A stretch of 64,000 nt of DNA from Roseateles sp. XES5 (GCF_020535545.1 NZ_CP084752.1:3437501-3501500); one strand, 5' to 3'. Shown: positions 35,841 through 45,517, counted from the stretch's first letter. Numbers and translations: made by a program. The notes: generated by a model not told the origin, from the letters alone.

Positions 35841-36515
35841 TCAGTTGGCGAGCAGGCGCTCCACCAGATCGGGCGTCAGTTCATCGAAATGGGTGATGAC
35901 GTGGTTCGGTTCAAGCGTGGCGACCGGCACGTCGGAATAGCCGAAGGGCACGCCGATGGAGGGCACGCCGGCATTGCGGGCGACGAGGATGTCGTTGAGG
36001 CTGTCGCCGATCATCACCGTACGCTTCGGGTCGGCCTCGGCAAGACGGACGGTGCCCATCAGGTGTTCGGCATCCGGCTTGCGCACGGCGAAGGTGTCGC
36101 CGCCGGTAATGGCCGAAAAACGCGGCGTCAGCGCAAGGCCGTCGAGCAGGCGGCGGGCGAGGCCTTCCGTCTTGTTCGTGCAGACCGCGAGCCGGTAGCC
36201 GGCATCGGCGAGGCGATCCATCGCGTCCGTCAGGCCGGGATAGGGCACGGAAACGCCGGGCATCGCGTTGCCGTAATGCTCGATGAAGACGCCGAGCATG
36301 CGCTGGAGATCGCTGTCGGCCATCTCACGGCCGCGCAACGCGAAGGCGCGCTTGATCATCACCTGTCCGCCATGGCCGACGAGATAGGTAAGGTCGCCAT
36401 AGCCCACCGGATCCAGCCCTTCGAGGCCGATGGTGTGGTTGAGGCTTGTCACGAGATCGTGCGCCGTATCGATGAGCGTACCGTCGAGATCGAAGACAAC
36501 GAGAGAAGCGGACAT
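35841..36515 (-). CDS. gph: Phosphoglycolate phosphatase
   Basis: This 224-residue HAD-family hydrolase begins [15 protein letters not shown] (motif I with nucleophile Asp and acid Asp, residues 6-20). A helical cap follows, then motif II in LAVCTNKTE (about 111-119), motif III lysine in VRKPDAEHL and motif [19 protein letters not shown] (about 170-186). Gph removes 2-phosphoglycolate formed in DNA repair and metabolism. It is divergent from rpiA (202 bases) and leads the aph(3'')-like gene. The cap and length fit Gph rather than other HAD branches, but substrate assignment is by family. Confidence 0.87.
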   Translation of the reverse strand: MSASLVVFDLDGTLIDTAHDLVTSLNHTIGLEGLDPVGYGDLTYLVGHGGQVMIKRAFALRGREMADSDLQRMLGVFIEHYGNAMPGVSVPYPGLTDAMDRLADAGYRLAVCTNKTEGLARRLLDGLALTPRFSAITGGDTFAVRKPDAEHLMGTVRLAEADPKRTVMIGDSLNDILVARNAGVPSIGVPFGYSDVPVATLEPNHVITHFDELTPDLVERLLAN

Positions 36516-36716
36516 GGCGGACCTTGCGGAAGGAGAGGAGGGAGGGACTTCTCCGGTATGCGATGGCGCGGGCATTTGCAATCCGGTTCTTGCTCCCGGT
36601 TTCGGGGGAGCCGCGCTGCGGCGATTTTGGCTTTCGTTTGCCATGCAGGGCGTGTAAGTGTCTCACCGGAATTCCGGCCGCTTCGCGCCGGTCACATCAC
36701 TATGGAGTGTTGGGGC

Positions 36717-37415
36717 ATGGACGCCCGGGAAATGAAGATCAAGGCCGCGGAGGCCGCGCTCGCCCATGTGGAAGACGGCATGCGCCTCGGCATCGGTACC
36801 GGCTCGACCGCGGAAGAATTCGTACGGCTTCTGGCGGAAAAGGTGGCCGGCGGCCTTCGGGTCGAGGGCGTTCCGACCTCCGAGCGCACGGCGCGACTCT
36901 GCGTCGAACTCGGCGTGCCGCTGAAGTCGCTCGACGAACTGCCGGAACTGGACCTCACCATCGACGGCGCCGACGAAGTCGACGGCCGGTTGCGCCTTGT
37001 CAAGGGCGGCGGCGGTGCGCTGCTGCGCGAGAAGATCGTCGCCAGCGCCTCCACCCGCATGATCGTCATCGCCGACGAGAGCAAGGTGGTCGAGACGCTC
37101 GGCGCCTTCAAGCTGCCGATCGAGGTCAATCCGTTCGGCCTCGTTTCCACCCGTATCGCCATCGACAAGGCGGCCTCGCGCCTTGGCCTTTCCGGCGCGA
37201 TCACGCTGCGCGCCTCGGGCGACGGCACCTTCATGACGGACGGTGGACACTACATTCTCGACGCATCTTTTGGCCGCATTCCTGATGCAGATGCGCTCGC
37301 AAGCAACCTCAATGACATACCGGGCGTTGTCGAACACGGCCTCTTCATCAATATGGCGTCGCTTGCCATCATCGCGGGACCCGCTGGTGCGCGCACGCTG
37401 ACGGCAAAAGAATAG
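36717..37415 (+). CDS. rpiA: Ribose-5-phosphate isomerase A
   Basis: This 232-residue enzyme interconverts ribose 5-phosphate and ribulose 5-phosphate in the pentose phosphate pathway. Motifs: [12 protein letters not shown] (about 24-35, phosphate site), [12 protein letters not shown] (about 78-89, catalytic Asp) and [16 protein letters not shown] (about 94-109, catalytic Glu and Lys). ATG 36717 is used; ATG 36702 is also in frame. The order rpiA, DUF2059 gene, gor is conserved in many Rhizobiaceae. The gap to the next gene is 18 bases, so they are probably co-transcribed. Confidence 0.95.
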   Translation: MDAREMKIKAAEAALAHVEDGMRLGIGTGSTAEEFVRLLAEKVAGGLRVEGVPTSERTARLCVELGVPLKSLDELPELDLTIDGADEVDGRLRLVKGGGGALLREKIVASASTRMIVIADESKVVETLGAFKLPIEVNPFGLVSTRIAIDKAASRLGLSGAITLRASGDGTFMTDGGHYILDASFGRIPDADALASNLNDIPGVVEHGLFINMASLAIIAGPAGARTLTAKE

Positions 37416-37433
37416 ACAGGAGCACAGACCGAC

Positions 37434-37976
37434 ATGATCAAATTTGCTGGTTTCGGCCGGACCCTCGCGGTGACCCTCATCGTTTCGGCAGGCCTTTCCG
37501 GCGCCGCCAAGGCGCAGGACGTCACGGACGAGCAGATCAAGGCCGCGCGCGCCGCCATCGACGCCATCGGCGCGACGAGCCGCTTCGACAACATCCTGCC
37601 GGGTCTTGCCGTGCGCGTGAAGTCGACCCTCGTGCAGGCTTCGCCGAACCATGAGGCCGAGATCAACGCCGTCGTCGACGAGCAGGCTCTGGCACTTGCT
37701 CCGCGCCGCGCCGACCTCGAGAAGGAAGCCGCGACGATCTACGCCAAGACCTTCACGCAGGAAGAGCTCAAGACCATCGCCGACTTCTACAGCTCTGCCG
37801 TCGGCAAGAAGCTGCTGGCCGATGGCCCGATCGCCACGCGCGAAGTCATGAAGGCCGCCGAAATCTGGGCGACCGGCGTCGACCGCGACCTGCGCGCGGA
37901 AAGCGGCAAGAAGCTGGACGCGATGATCGGCACGCCGCCGGCGACCGAAGGCGGCGACGCGCAGCCGCAGCAGTAA
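37434..37976 (+). CDS. DUF2059 family exported protein
   Basis: This 180-residue protein has a signal peptide (about residues 1-28, ending AKA-QD) and a helical DUF2059 domain. Conserved wording: AAIDAIGATSRFDNILPGLA, YAKTFTQEELKTIADFYSSAVGKKLLADGP. The latter segment is the best-kept part of the family. Function is unknown; it is periplasmic by prediction. It follows rpiA by 18 bases, and a strong terminator follows it. The Pro/Gln-rich tail (TPPATEGGDAQPQQ) is likely disordered. Confidence 0.87.
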   Translation: MIKFAGFGRTLAVTLIVSAGLSGAAKAQDVTDEQIKAARAAIDAIGATSRFDNILPGLAVRVKSTLVQASPNHEAEINAVVDEQALALAPRRADLEKEAATIYAKTFTQEELKTIADFYSSAVGKKLLADGPIATREVMKAAEIWATGVDRDLRAESGKKLDAMIGTPPATEGGDAQPQQ

Positions 37977-37984
37977 GAAATGCA

Positions 37985-38014
37985 AAAAGGCGGCCATCGG
38001 CCGCCTTTTCTCTT
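37985..38014 (+). terminator. Intrinsic terminator after rpiA-DUF2059
   Basis: An 11-bp perfect stem (AAAAGGCGGCC / GGCCGCCTTTT) with an ATC loop is followed by CTCTTT. Both arms carry A/T ends, so it can work in both directions, ending also the convergent small gene at 38039. Confidence 0.9.
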
Positions 38015-38038
38015 TCCGGGATCGTCTTCCCGCGGGTC

Positions 38039-38383
38039 TTATTCGTGGATGGTGTAGGTGCCGAGTTCGCAGAGGTTCTGCGTGTCGGTGGTCGTGTCGA
38101 GGTCGGATTCTTCCGTGAACTCGAAACGCATGTCGTATTCGCAGACGCTGCGGCCGTCGGCGATGGTGATCTCGATCGTCTCGCCCGGGTTCAGCACCTG
38201 GTCGCCGAAAACGTCATCTTCCCACTTGTCGACGCCGACCGGGGAGGTATGGAAACGGGTGAGGACGGAGTTCGTGCCGTTCTTCAGCGTGAAGACGAGG
38301 TCTTCCGCGAGAGCCGGGCCTGCAAGCATGGCGAGCGCTGCGGCACAGGCCGCGATATGCGTCAATTTTTTCATCTTGATCAT
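38039..38383 (-). CDS. Small exported protein of unknown function
   Basis: This 114-residue protein has a signal peptide (to ALA at about residue 26). The mature 88 residues are beta-rich: LVFTLKNGTNSVLTRFHTSP, DKWEDDVFGDQVLNPGETI, then CEYDMRFEFTEES and CELGTYTIHE at the end. Two cysteines may pair. Similar short proteins with the wedge of DxWExDxxGxxxLxPGE are common in alphaproteobacteria and have no known role (from memory). ATG 38374 is an alternative start. It is convergent with the rpiA unit and divergent from gor. Confidence 0.75.
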   Translation of the reverse strand: MIKMKKLTHIAACAAALAMLAGPALAEDLVFTLKNGTNSVLTRFHTSPVGVDKWEDDVFGDQVLNPGETIEITIADGRSVCEYDMRFEFTEESDLDTTTDTQNLCELGTYTIHE

Positions 38384-38625
38384 CCACTTAGACCACAATC
38401 GGTCGGGTGTATTTCTTATGTCTGATTTTTGGCGGCGTAAATCGGGTTTGAGGGCGCGGCCTGCTCATTTTTGAATGGACCGTCCGGTCCTGCCCAATGA
38501 CGTTGCGATGTGGCCTTTTCCTTTTCGTCCTGCTGTTCCTATATGTGTCGAGCCCGCAGGCGGATTCGCCTGCCGCACCCCGCCAGACGGCCGCCCGGCC
38601 AGGCTTGCCCGCAGGAGATCACGAC

Positions 38626-40014
38626 ATGACGGCATATGACTACGACCTCTTCGTCATCGGCGGGGGCTCCGGCGGCGTGCGCAGCGCGCGTCTTGCGGCC
38701 AGCATGGGCAAGAAGGTGGCGATCGCGGAAGAGTTCCGCTTCGGCGGCACCTGCGTCATCCGCGGCTGCGTGCCCAAGAAGCTCTATGTCTATGCCTCGC
38801 AGTTCCACGAGCATTTCGAGGATGCGGCCGGCTTCGGCTGGCAGGTCGGCGAGAGCCGTTTCGACTGGCAGGCGCTCGTCGCCGCCAAGGAGAAGGAGAT
38901 CACCCGTCTCGAGGGCCTCTACCGCAAGGGGCTGGACAACGCTGCCGCGACGATCCTTTCCACCCGCGCCGTGCTGGTCGGCCCCAACACCGTGCGCCTC
39001 ACGGCGACCGACGAACTGGTGACGGCCGAGCGCATCCTGATCGCCGTCGGCGGTCATCCGACGCCGCATGTCGACCTGCCGGGACACGATCTCTGCATCA
39101 CCTCCAACGAGGCCTTCGACCTGCCGGTCATGCCGAAGTCGATCCTGATTTCCGGCGGCGGCTATATCGCGGTCGAGTTCGCCAACATCTTCCACGGGCT
39201 CGGCGTGGAGACGACGCTGATCTATCGCGGCAAGCAGATCCTGTCGCGCTTCGACCAGGACATGCGCCAGGGTGTGCAGTCCGCCATGATCGCCAAGGGC
39301 ATCCGCGTCCTCTGCGAGGACCTCATCACGAGCGTTGCCGAGGCCGGGGACGGCCGCCGCACCGTGACGACCAAGGCCGGCGAGACGCTGGCCGTCGACC
39401 AGGTGATGCTGGCGCTCGGCCGCGTGCCGAACACCGGCAGCCTCGGGCTGGAGACGGCGGGCGTCAAGACGAACGAGCGTGGCGCGATCATCGTCGACGC
39501 CTATTCCCGCACCAACGTGCCCGGCATCTTCGCGCTGGGCGACGTGACCGACCGCGTGCAGCTCACCCCCGTCGCGATCCATGAAGCCATGTGCTTCATC
39601 GAGACGGAGTTCCGCGGCAACCCGGTCTCGCCCGATCATGACCTCATCGCGACCGCCGTCTTCTCGCAGCCGGAGATCGGCACCGTCGGTCTCAGCGAGG
39701 AGGATGCCGCGAAAAAGTTCGATGACCTCGAAGTCTACCGCGCCGAATTCCGCCCGATGAAGGCGACGCTTTCCGGCCGCCAGGAAAAGACGATCATGAA
39801 GCTCGTCGTCAACGCGGCCGACCGCAAGGTGGTGGGCGCGCATATCCTCGGCCACGAGGCCGGCGAAATGGCGCAGCTCCTCGGCATTTCGCTGAAGGCC
39901 GGCGTCACCAAGGACGATTTCGACCGCACCATGGCAGTGCATCCGACGGCGGCGGAGGAACTGGTGACGATGTACCAACCGAGCTATCGCGTCAGGAACG
40001 GGCAGCGGGTCTGA
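38626..40014 (+). CDS. gor: Glutathione-disulfide reductase
   Basis: This 462-residue flavoprotein reduces glutathione disulfide with NADPH. The FAD loop is LFVIGGGSGGVRSARLAA (about 7-24). The redox-active disulfide is GGTCVIRGCVPKK (about 40-52), with the two Cys five apart. The NADPH-binding part is ILISGGGYIAVEFANIF (about 170-186), followed by YRGKQILSRFD with basic residues fitting NADPH. The C-terminal HPTAAEELVT carries the catalytic His-Glu pair. CAGGAGATC precedes ATG 38626. Its last 23 bases overlap the end of the convergent LysR gene. Confidence 0.95.
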   Translation: MTAYDYDLFVIGGGSGGVRSARLAASMGKKVAIAEEFRFGGTCVIRGCVPKKLYVYASQFHEHFEDAAGFGWQVGESRFDWQALVAAKEKEITRLEGLYRKGLDNAAATILSTRAVLVGPNTVRLTATDELVTAERILIAVGGHPTPHVDLPGHDLCITSNEAFDLPVMPKSILISGGGYIAVEFANIFHGLGVETTLIYRGKQILSRFDQDMRQGVQSAMIAKGIRVLCEDLITSVAEAGDGRRTVTTKAGETLAVDQVMLALGRVPNTGSLGLETAGVKTNERGAIIVDAYSRTNVPGIFALGDVTDRVQLTPVAIHEAMCFIETEFRGNPVSPDHDLIATAVFSQPEIGTVGLSEEDAAKKFDDLEVYRAEFRPMKATLSGRQEKTIMKLVVNAADRKVVGAHILGHEAGEMAQLLGISLKAGVTKDDFDRTMAVHPTAAEELVTMYQPSYRVRNGQRV

Positions 40015-40891
40015 GGCCTGACTGCGCCCGTGCGGCACGGCCGGCGAAGCGCTCCTCGTGATGCTTGAAGAGCGCTGAAAGACGATCGATCGCCAGCCGC
40101 ATTTCCGGCCGGTGGCGGTCGTCGTCGTTCACCGCCAGCCACAGCGGATGCGTGAGCTCCTCGATGACCTCGCCCTCGCGCGCCAGCGCAGGCATGGCAT
40201 CGCCGACGAAGACGGGCAGGACGCCGCGCCCGGCACCGCTCGCGATCAGCCGGGCAAGCACATCGGGCGTATTCGTCCAGGTGTGGATTTGCGGTTCGTG
40301 GTTGCGGAACACCCATTTCTCCGCGTCCGACGCCGCCACCTCCGTGCCGATGGATATCCAGGGTAGGTCCTTTTCGAGTGCCCGGTCCGCAGCGCGGTAA
40401 ACCGCATAGGCGACCTCGACCGAACGTCTCACCGCGACATTGCCGGTCTTCGGCGCCGTATCGAAAAGGGCGATCATGCCGTGGCGATAGGTGAGGTCTT
40501 CGCCCGGCATGAGCTGCTTGCAGCAAAGGCGAAAACCATCAGCCGGACCGCGCAGCGCGCCGATGTTGTCGGCAATGAAACCGGTCAGCCAGATGTTGGC
40601 GGCAATGGAGACGATCGGCAGCGCGAAGGCGTCGCCATGCCAGCGGGTGATGTCGGCCGTGGTGCGGCGGATGGTCTGGACATGCTCGAACAGGATGGCG
40701 CCGTCCGCGGCCAGCCGATAGCCCTGCTGGCTGCGGATGAAGAGCGCACGACCCATGGCGCGCTCCAGCGCGAGCATGCGGCGGCCAATGGTCGGTGCGC
40801 TGATGCCTGTCATCGCCGCCGCGCCGGCAAGTCCGCCTTCGCTGGCCACATGGAAGAAAAGCTGCAGGTCGCTCCAGTCGACTTCCGCCAT
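39992..40891 (-). CDS. LysR-family transcriptional regulator
   Basis: This 299-residue regulator has an N-terminal winged helix (WSDLQLFFHVASEGGLAGAAA at residues 5-25; ISAPTIGRRMLALERAMGRALF at about 29-50) and a co-inducer domain from about residue 90. The usual second helix wording of LysR is looser here (TGISAPTIGRRM), as in subgroups with short recognition variants. The 3' end overlaps gor by 23 bases in the opposite direction. The start faces a small arginine-rich ORF at 41043. Target and ligand are unknown. Confidence 0.85.
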   Translation of the reverse strand: MAEVDWSDLQLFFHVASEGGLAGAAAMTGISAPTIGRRMLALERAMGRALFIRSQQGYRLAADGAILFEHVQTIRRTTADITRWHGDAFALPIVSIAANIWLTGFIADNIGALRGPADGFRLCCKQLMPGEDLTYRHGMIALFDTAPKTGNVAVRRSVEVAYAVYRAADRALEKDLPWISIGTEVAASDAEKWVFRNHEPQIHTWTNTPDVLARLIASGAGRGVLPVFVGDAMPALAREGEVIEELTHPLWLAVNDDDRHRPEMRLAIDRLSALFKHHEERFAGRAARAQSGLRPAARS

Positions 40892-41042
40892 TGCGGGTTC
40901 CCCGTTCGGATATCTCCTTCTACCGCAAAAGCCGCCTGGCGGTATCGCTCATCGGTGAAACGGGCGTTTCATTTGCGCCTCTACGGTCCGGCGAGTGGCC
41001 AGCCTACCTCCTAGGCGTGATTGAAAGCCAAGGAGTTTGCCC

Positions 41043-41270
41043 ATGAGCCCGGAATGGATGTTCGCTGTCGACCGCGTCGAAAGGACGGCGCGCGGCCGCA
41101 ACCGGAACCGCCTGTCCGATCCGCTGGAGCGGGAAGAGTGGAAAGGGCTTGGATGGCTGATCGGTCTCTTCATGCGCCTGTCGAGCCGCCGCCGACACGG
41201 GGCGAAACGCGCCGCGCCTGCCGGCTTTGGCCGGTCTTTTCCGCCGCTTGCTGCACCGCGTCGCAATTAG
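41043..41270 (+). CDS. Hypothetical 75-residue arginine-rich protein
   Basis: An ORF with a strong ribosome site (AAGGAG seven bases before ATG 41043) encodes a 75-residue protein, about one fifth Arg. It contains DPLEREEWKGLGWLIGLFMR and a basic, Pro-rich tail. No family is recognised; it may be membrane-associated through the short hydrophobic GLGWLIGLFM. It is divergent from the LysR gene (151 bases between starts), which is the usual place for a LysR-controlled gene. The remaining 186 bases to the DAHP synthase hold that gene's promoter; I see no clear leader peptide there. Confidence 0.5.
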   Translation: MSPEWMFAVDRVERTARGRNRNRLSDPLEREEWKGLGWLIGLFMRLSSRRRHGAKRAAPAGFGRSFPPLAAPRRN

Positions 41271-41456
41271 GCCGAAACTCGCCGGCCAACCGTGCTCTAC
41301 CGCCCGTCGCGGCATGGGGCTTTTCGACCGTCGCAATTGCGTGGTTGCCGCTGGAAAGTCGGCTATGCAAGAACCATCTAACGGTTTATAAGCCCGCATC
41401 TTCAATACGGAGGGGCGTTTGCTCGTTGCGCGAACGCGTCAGGACAGGTGAGTAAC

Positions 41457-42830
41457 ATGGCACAGAATTGGACCCCGAGCAGCTGGCGGCAGAAGGCCAT
41501 TCAGCAGGTTCCGGATTATCCCGATCTCGCCGCACTGGCGGCGACCGAAGAGCGCCTCGCGAAGTTTCCGCCGCTCGTCTTCGCCGGTGAGGCACGCCGC
41601 CTCAAGAGCGCGCTGGCGAACGTTGCCGAAGGCAAGGGCTTCCTGCTTCAGGGCGGTGATTGCGCCGAAAGCTTCGCCGAACACGGTGCCGACACCATCC
41701 GCGACTTCTTCCGCGCCTTCCTGCAGATGGCCGTGGTGCTGACCTTCGGCGCCCAGCAGCCGGTCGTGAAGGTCGGCCGTATCGCCGGCCAGTTCGCCAA
41801 GCCCCGCTCCTCGGGCATCGAGAAGCAGGGTGACGTGACGCTGCCGTCCTACCGCGGCGACATCATCAACGGCATCGAGTTCACGGAAGAGGCGCGCGTG
41901 CCGAATCCGGAGCGCCAGATCATGGCCTACCGCCAGTCTGCCGCCACGCTGAACCTGCTGCGCGCCTTCGCTATGGGTGGCTATGCCAACCTGGAGAACG
42001 TCAACCAGTGGATGCTTGGCTTCGTCAAGGATTCGCCGCAGGCCGAGCGTTACCGCAAGCTCGCCGACCGGATTTCCGAGACCATGGACTTCATGAAGGC
42101 CATCGGCATCACGGCGGAGAACCATCCGAACCTGCGCGAGACGGATTTCTTCACCAGCCATGAGGCGCTGCTGCTCGGCTACGAGCAGGCGCTGACCCGT
42201 GTCGATTCGACCTCGGGCGACTGGTACGCGACGTCGGGCCATATGATCTGGATCGGCGACCGCACGCGCCAGCCCGACCATGCCCATATCGAATACTGCC
42301 GCGGCATCAAGAACCCGATCGGCCTCAAGTGCGGCCCGTCGCTGACCGGCGACGGCCTGCTGGAGCTGATCGATCTCCTCAATCCGCAGAACGAGGCCGG
42401 CCGCCTGACGCTGATCTGCCGCTTCGGCCACGACAAGGTCGCCGAGAACCTGCCGCGCCTCATCCGCGCGGTCGAGCGGGAAGGCAAGAAGGTCGTCTGG
42501 TCCTGCGACCCGATGCACGGCAACACGATCACGCTCAACAACTACAAGACCCGTCCCTTCGAGCGGATTCTGTCGGAAGTCGAAAGCTTCTTCCAGATTC
42601 ACCGCGCCGAAGGCACGCATCCGGGCGGCATCCATATCGAGATGACCGGTAATGACGTGACGGAATGCACGGGCGGCGCCCGCGCGCTTTCGGGCGACGA
42701 CCTTGCCGACCGTTACCACACGCATTGCGACCCGCGTCTCAATGCCGACCAGGCGCTTGAGCTTGCCTTCCTTCTTGCCGAGCGCATGAAGGGCGGCCGC
42801 GACGAAAAACGCATGGTCGTGAACGGCTGA
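41457..42830 (+). CDS. aroF: Class II 3-deoxy-7-phosphoheptulonate synthase
   Basis: This 457-residue enzyme belongs to the plant-like class II DAHP synthases, which condense phosphoenolpyruvate and erythrose 4-phosphate in the first step of the shikimate pathway. It opens [19 protein letters not shown], then [15 protein letters not shown] (about 59-73, metal-binding Cys), [22 protein letters not shown], and CDPMHGNT (metal-binding His) with [15 protein letters not shown] at the end. Start ATG 41457 follows AGGACAGGTGAGTAAC; a GTG 9 bases earlier is possible. Naming of class II genes varies (aroF, aroG, aroH). A terminator follows. Confidence 0.95.
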   Translation: MAQNWTPSSWRQKAIQQVPDYPDLAALAATEERLAKFPPLVFAGEARRLKSALANVAEGKGFLLQGGDCAESFAEHGADTIRDFFRAFLQMAVVLTFGAQQPVVKVGRIAGQFAKPRSSGIEKQGDVTLPSYRGDIINGIEFTEEARVPNPERQIMAYRQSAATLNLLRAFAMGGYANLENVNQWMLGFVKDSPQAERYRKLADRISETMDFMKAIGITAENHPNLRETDFFTSHEALLLGYEQALTRVDSTSGDWYATSGHMIWIGDRTRQPDHAHIEYCRGIKNPIGLKCGPSLTGDGLLELIDLLNPQNEAGRLTLICRFGHDKVAENLPRLIRAVEREGKKVVWSCDPMHGNTITLNNYKTRPFERILSEVESFFQIHRAEGTHPGGIHIEMTGNDVTECTGGARALSGDDLADRYHTHCDPRLNADQALELAFLLAERMKGGRDEKRMVVNG

Positions 42831-42905
42831 TCACGCTCCGTTCACGCTTCGGTTCCGTAAATTAGCGGAGCTGATGCAAGCATTCAGGAATGTGAAATTG
42901 ACAGG

Positions 42906-42941
42906 ACCGGGCCGGCTGGCAAAGCTGGCCCGGTTTTCGTT
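42906..42941 (+). terminator. Intrinsic terminator after the DAHP synthase gene
   Basis: An 8-bp stem (ACCGGGCC / GGCCCGGT), extended inward by further pairs, is followed by TTTCGTTT. It lies 76 bases past the aroF stop and 12 bases before the start of the next gene. Confidence 0.8.
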
Positions 42942-42952
42942 TGGGAGGAAGA

Positions 42953-43348
42953 ATGAGCCAGGAACATACGGGGCATTGCCTTTGCGGTACGGTGCGCTTT
43001 CGCACGAGCGGCGACCTCAGCAAGGTGACCGCCTGCCATTGCAGCCAGTGCCGCCGCCAGACCGGCCACTTCTATGCCGCGACCAATGTGACGAACGATA
43101 CGCTGACCGTCGAGGGCGCGGAGAACGTCACCTGGTATCGGGCAAGCGATACGGCGAGCCGCGGCTTCTGCCGCACCTGCGGCTCGGCGCTGTTCTGGAA
43201 GGGGGACGGCGCCGGCTATACCTCGATCATGGCCGGCACGTTCGACCAGCCGACGGGCCTGACGATCGGCGTGCACATCTACTGCGCCGACAAGGGTGAC
43301 TACTACGAGATCGACGACGGCGCGCCGCAGTTCGCCCAGAGCCGCTGA
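42953..43348 (+). CDS. GFA-family zinc protein (glutathione-dependent formaldehyde-activating enzyme-like)
   Basis: This 131-residue protein has the GFA fold with zinc-binding cysteines: GHCLCGTVRF (about 8-17), CHCSQCRRQTGHFY (about 29-42) and FCRTCGSALFW (about 73-83). The founding enzyme Gfa speeds adduct formation between glutathione and formaldehyde, but most family members have unproven roles. Start ATG 42953 has GGGAGGAAG upstream. It lies just after a terminator and is convergent with the TadG-like gene, so it is a single-gene unit whose promoter must overlap the terminator region or use readthrough from aroF. Confidence 0.87.
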   Translation: MSQEHTGHCLCGTVRFRTSGDLSKVTACHCSQCRRQTGHFYAATNVTNDTLTVEGAENVTWYRASDTASRGFCRTCGSALFWKGDGAGYTSIMAGTFDQPTGLTIGVHIYCADKGDYYEIDDGAPQFAQSR

Positions 43349-43369
43349 CGCGGGGTTACCGTACCCCGG

Positions 43370-43397
43370 CTACTGCACCAGGACTACTGCACCAGGG
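43370..43397. repeat. Tandem 14-bp duplication at the TadG-like stop codon
   Basis: CTACTGCACCAGGA and CTACTGCACCAGGG lie head to tail. The duplicated unit includes the TadG-like TAG stop, so the protein end is unchanged. It looks like a slippage or small duplication event. Confidence 0.75.
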
Positions 43398-45093
43398 CTG
43401 GGCGCTGGCATTGCACGCCCGTCACCCGCACGTCGGCCTCGCCGACCCTGACGCCGACCACCAGAAGCAGGTTGTAGAGCAATTCGTCGATGGCGGGCGT
43501 TACGGTCGTCAGCGTCGAGGCGAGCGCCTTGGAAACGAGGTCCAGGCCGAGCCCGAGGCCGAGCAGGTTGATATCGACGTCGAGATCGCCCAGCAGGGTC
43601 TTGACGGCCGAGGTCAGCGTGTCATGGGTCGAGACGGTCTTGATCGTCTTGGCGGAAATCTCCGTCGGCGTGTAGGTGAGGCGGGTCTTGCCGAGGTTCT
43701 TCACCTCGCCATGGGCATAGGCATCGATGTTGATGAGTGCGGATTCGACGATGCGGGCTTTCTGCACGCGCGGCTCGTCGGAAAAGTCGGACAGGACGGA
43801 GGGATCGACCTTGCCGATGGCGACCTCGGCAATGCCGGGCACGGCATCGACCGAGACATTGGCATTGGACGGCGTGCCGCCCAGGCAGCGGATATCGGCA
43901 AGCTTCGCCTCCGAGGCCGCGACCTCGACATAGAGCGGGAGCTTGATGCGCAGTCCCGCGAGGGCGGCGAGGCCATTGATGCCGATCTCCACGGACAACC
44001 GCGTCTGGGCGCTGCGCACGGCGCTGCCCGGCGCGCCGAGGCGCAGCGACGGCGTTTCCACCGGCGGTTCGCCGATGGCGAGATTGATCTTCACCGTCGC
44101 GATGCCCGGAAGGCTGACGCCGGTGTCGAGCGCCACCTGGTTCTTGCCGTTCGCCAATGCGGCGGCGGCGGCAACCATCTGCATGACATTGGCCGACATT
44201 TCCCAGTTGCCGCCGGCATTCACCGCGACACCCTTCTTGGGATCGATGTTGAGGATCTTCGACAGCGGCAGCTTTACCTTGCTGCCCGCGGTTGCCTGTT
44301 CGATGGCGCGCAGCGCCGAACGGACGGGGCCGGAAAGACCATCCACCGTCTGCATGGAGGCGAGAAGCTGCGGCATGGTGAGGCCGGCATTCAGCACGTC
44401 CTCATAGGTCGCAGCCGTCAGGTTGAGGTCGGTGGCGATGGCCTTGAGGAAGGGCTGGACCGAAAGGTCGGCATCGACCAGCGCCTGGTAGTCCATCGCC
44501 TTCAGCGACAGGCTCGTGCCGAGCAATTTGCCGAGCAGCGCATTGAGCACGCCTTCGTTGAGGCTGGCGAGGCGCGTGCCGATGGAGAAGGCGGCGACCT
44601 TGGTGCGTGAGGCCGATCCGGTTGCCGACAGGAGCGGCGACTTCGGCATGAACATCGCGGCGAGGAAGAGATCGGCGGAGCGCGAAACGGTCACGCGGGC
44701 AGCATCCGCATCGGTGGTCGCCGCCTTGAAGCGCTCCTCGGGCGCGATGTCGGGGTCGGCGACATAGCGACCGCGCTCGACGCTTGCCGTGCCCGTGATG
44801 ACATTGGCGTGGATCGGCGTTGCGGCGGGGAAGGAGACCCCGTTCTTGCCGGTGACGGCGACGGAGAGATTGTTGAGCGAGAAATAGGTCGCCGCCGCCT
44901 TTTCGGCCTGCACGACGTCGGAGGCGGCGGCGATGGCGGCAAGGTCAGCCGTTGCCTGCAACTGCCGTTGCTGCACGGTGAGGTAGCCGTAGTCGACGCC
45001 AAGCGCGAGCGAGAAGATCATCAACGGCAGGCTCAAGGCCGACAGCGTGGCGATGTTGCCGCGCCGGTCTTCGATAAGGCGGCGAAGCGTCAT
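43384..45093 (-). CDS. TadG-like pilus/secreted protein
   Basis: This 569-residue protein has a TadG-type N-terminus: RRGNIATLSALSLPLMIFSL with a hydrophobic helix (about residues 10-33), then GVDYGYLTVQQRQLQATADL AAIAAA wording as in Tad pilus assembly proteins that sit in the membrane and extend into the periplasm. The rest is a long Ala/Leu/Val-rich periplasmic part without a clear von Willebrand domain. It starts one base after the stop of the TadE-like gene, with GGGAGGACTG upstream. The rest of a tad/cpa locus is absent, so this is an orphan pair. It ends with a 14-bp duplication. Confidence 0.8.
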   Translation of the reverse strand: MTLRRLIEDRRGNIATLSALSLPLMIFSLALGVDYGYLTVQQRQLQATADLAAIAAASDVVQAEKAAATYFSLNNLSVAVTGKNGVSFPAATPIHANVITGTASVERGRYVADPDIAPEERFKAATTDADAARVTVSRSADLFLAAMFMPKSPLLSATGSASRTKVAAFSIGTRLASLNEGVLNALLGKLLGTSLSLKAMDYQALVDADLSVQPFLKAIATDLNLTAATYEDVLNAGLTMPQLLASMQTVDGLSGPVRSALRAIEQATAGSKVKLPLSKILNIDPKKGVAVNAGGNWEMSANVMQMVAAAAALANGKNQVALDTGVSLPGIATVKINLAIGEPPVETPSLRLGAPGSAVRSAQTRLSVEIGINGLAALAGLRIKLPLYVEVAASEAKLADIRCLGGTPSNANVSVDAVPGIAEVAIGKVDPSVLSDFSDEPRVQKARIVESALINIDAYAHGEVKNLGKTRLTYTPTEISAKTIKTVSTHDTLTSAVKTLLGDLDVDINLLGLGLGLDLVSKALASTLTTVTPAIDELLYNLLLVVGVRVGEADVRVTGVQCQRPALVQ

Positions 45094-45094
45094 G

Positions 45095-45517
45095 TCACAG
45101 TCCTCCCACGCGCACCGTGGCATAGCGCTGGATCTTTTCGTGCGGCAGCGCGAAGGTGAAGAGCTTCCAGATCGGCAGGTCGCTGGAATCGTAGGAGATC
45201 GTCACCGTGAACTGGTCCGGGTTGCCGGGATCGTCGGCGACGATCACCTGCATCTTGGAGCGGTTCAGAAACGAATAGTTGAAGCGCGAGGCGTCGAGGT
45301 AGCGGTTGACCAGCGTGACGCGCTCGGTCGGGTTGAGGCCCGCGACCGCCGTGCGCGCGGCATCGGCGGCGATCTGCTGGACCGAATGGGTGACGGACAG
45401 ATAGATGCCGTAGGCGATGAGCGTGAAGAGGGCGAGAAAGAACAGCGGCGCCACGATGGCGAATTCCAGCGCCGAGGTTCCGGCGCGATCCTTCGACAGG
45501 CGGGTGAGGGCGTGCAT
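45095..45517 (-). CDS. TadE-like pseudopilin family protein
   Basis: This 140-residue protein has the TadE-like signature near the N-terminus (RAGTSALEFAIVAPLFFLALF, residues 11-31), with the Glu that follows a cleavage site in pseudopilins, then QQIAADAARTAVAG. TadE/TadF pseudopilins are processed by TadV and help assemble Flp pili. Strong ribosome site GGAGGAG before ATG 45517. It forms a two-gene unit with the TadG-like gene. No prepilin peptidase, secretin or ATPase gene is near, so assembly would need a locus elsewhere. Confidence 0.86.
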   Translation of the reverse strand: MHALTRLSKDRAGTSALEFAIVAPLFFLALFTLIAYGIYLSVTHSVQQIAADAARTAVAGLNPTERVTLVNRYLDASRFNYSFLNRSKMQVIVADDPGNPDQFTVTISYDSSDLPIWKLFTFALPHEKIQRYATVRVGGL

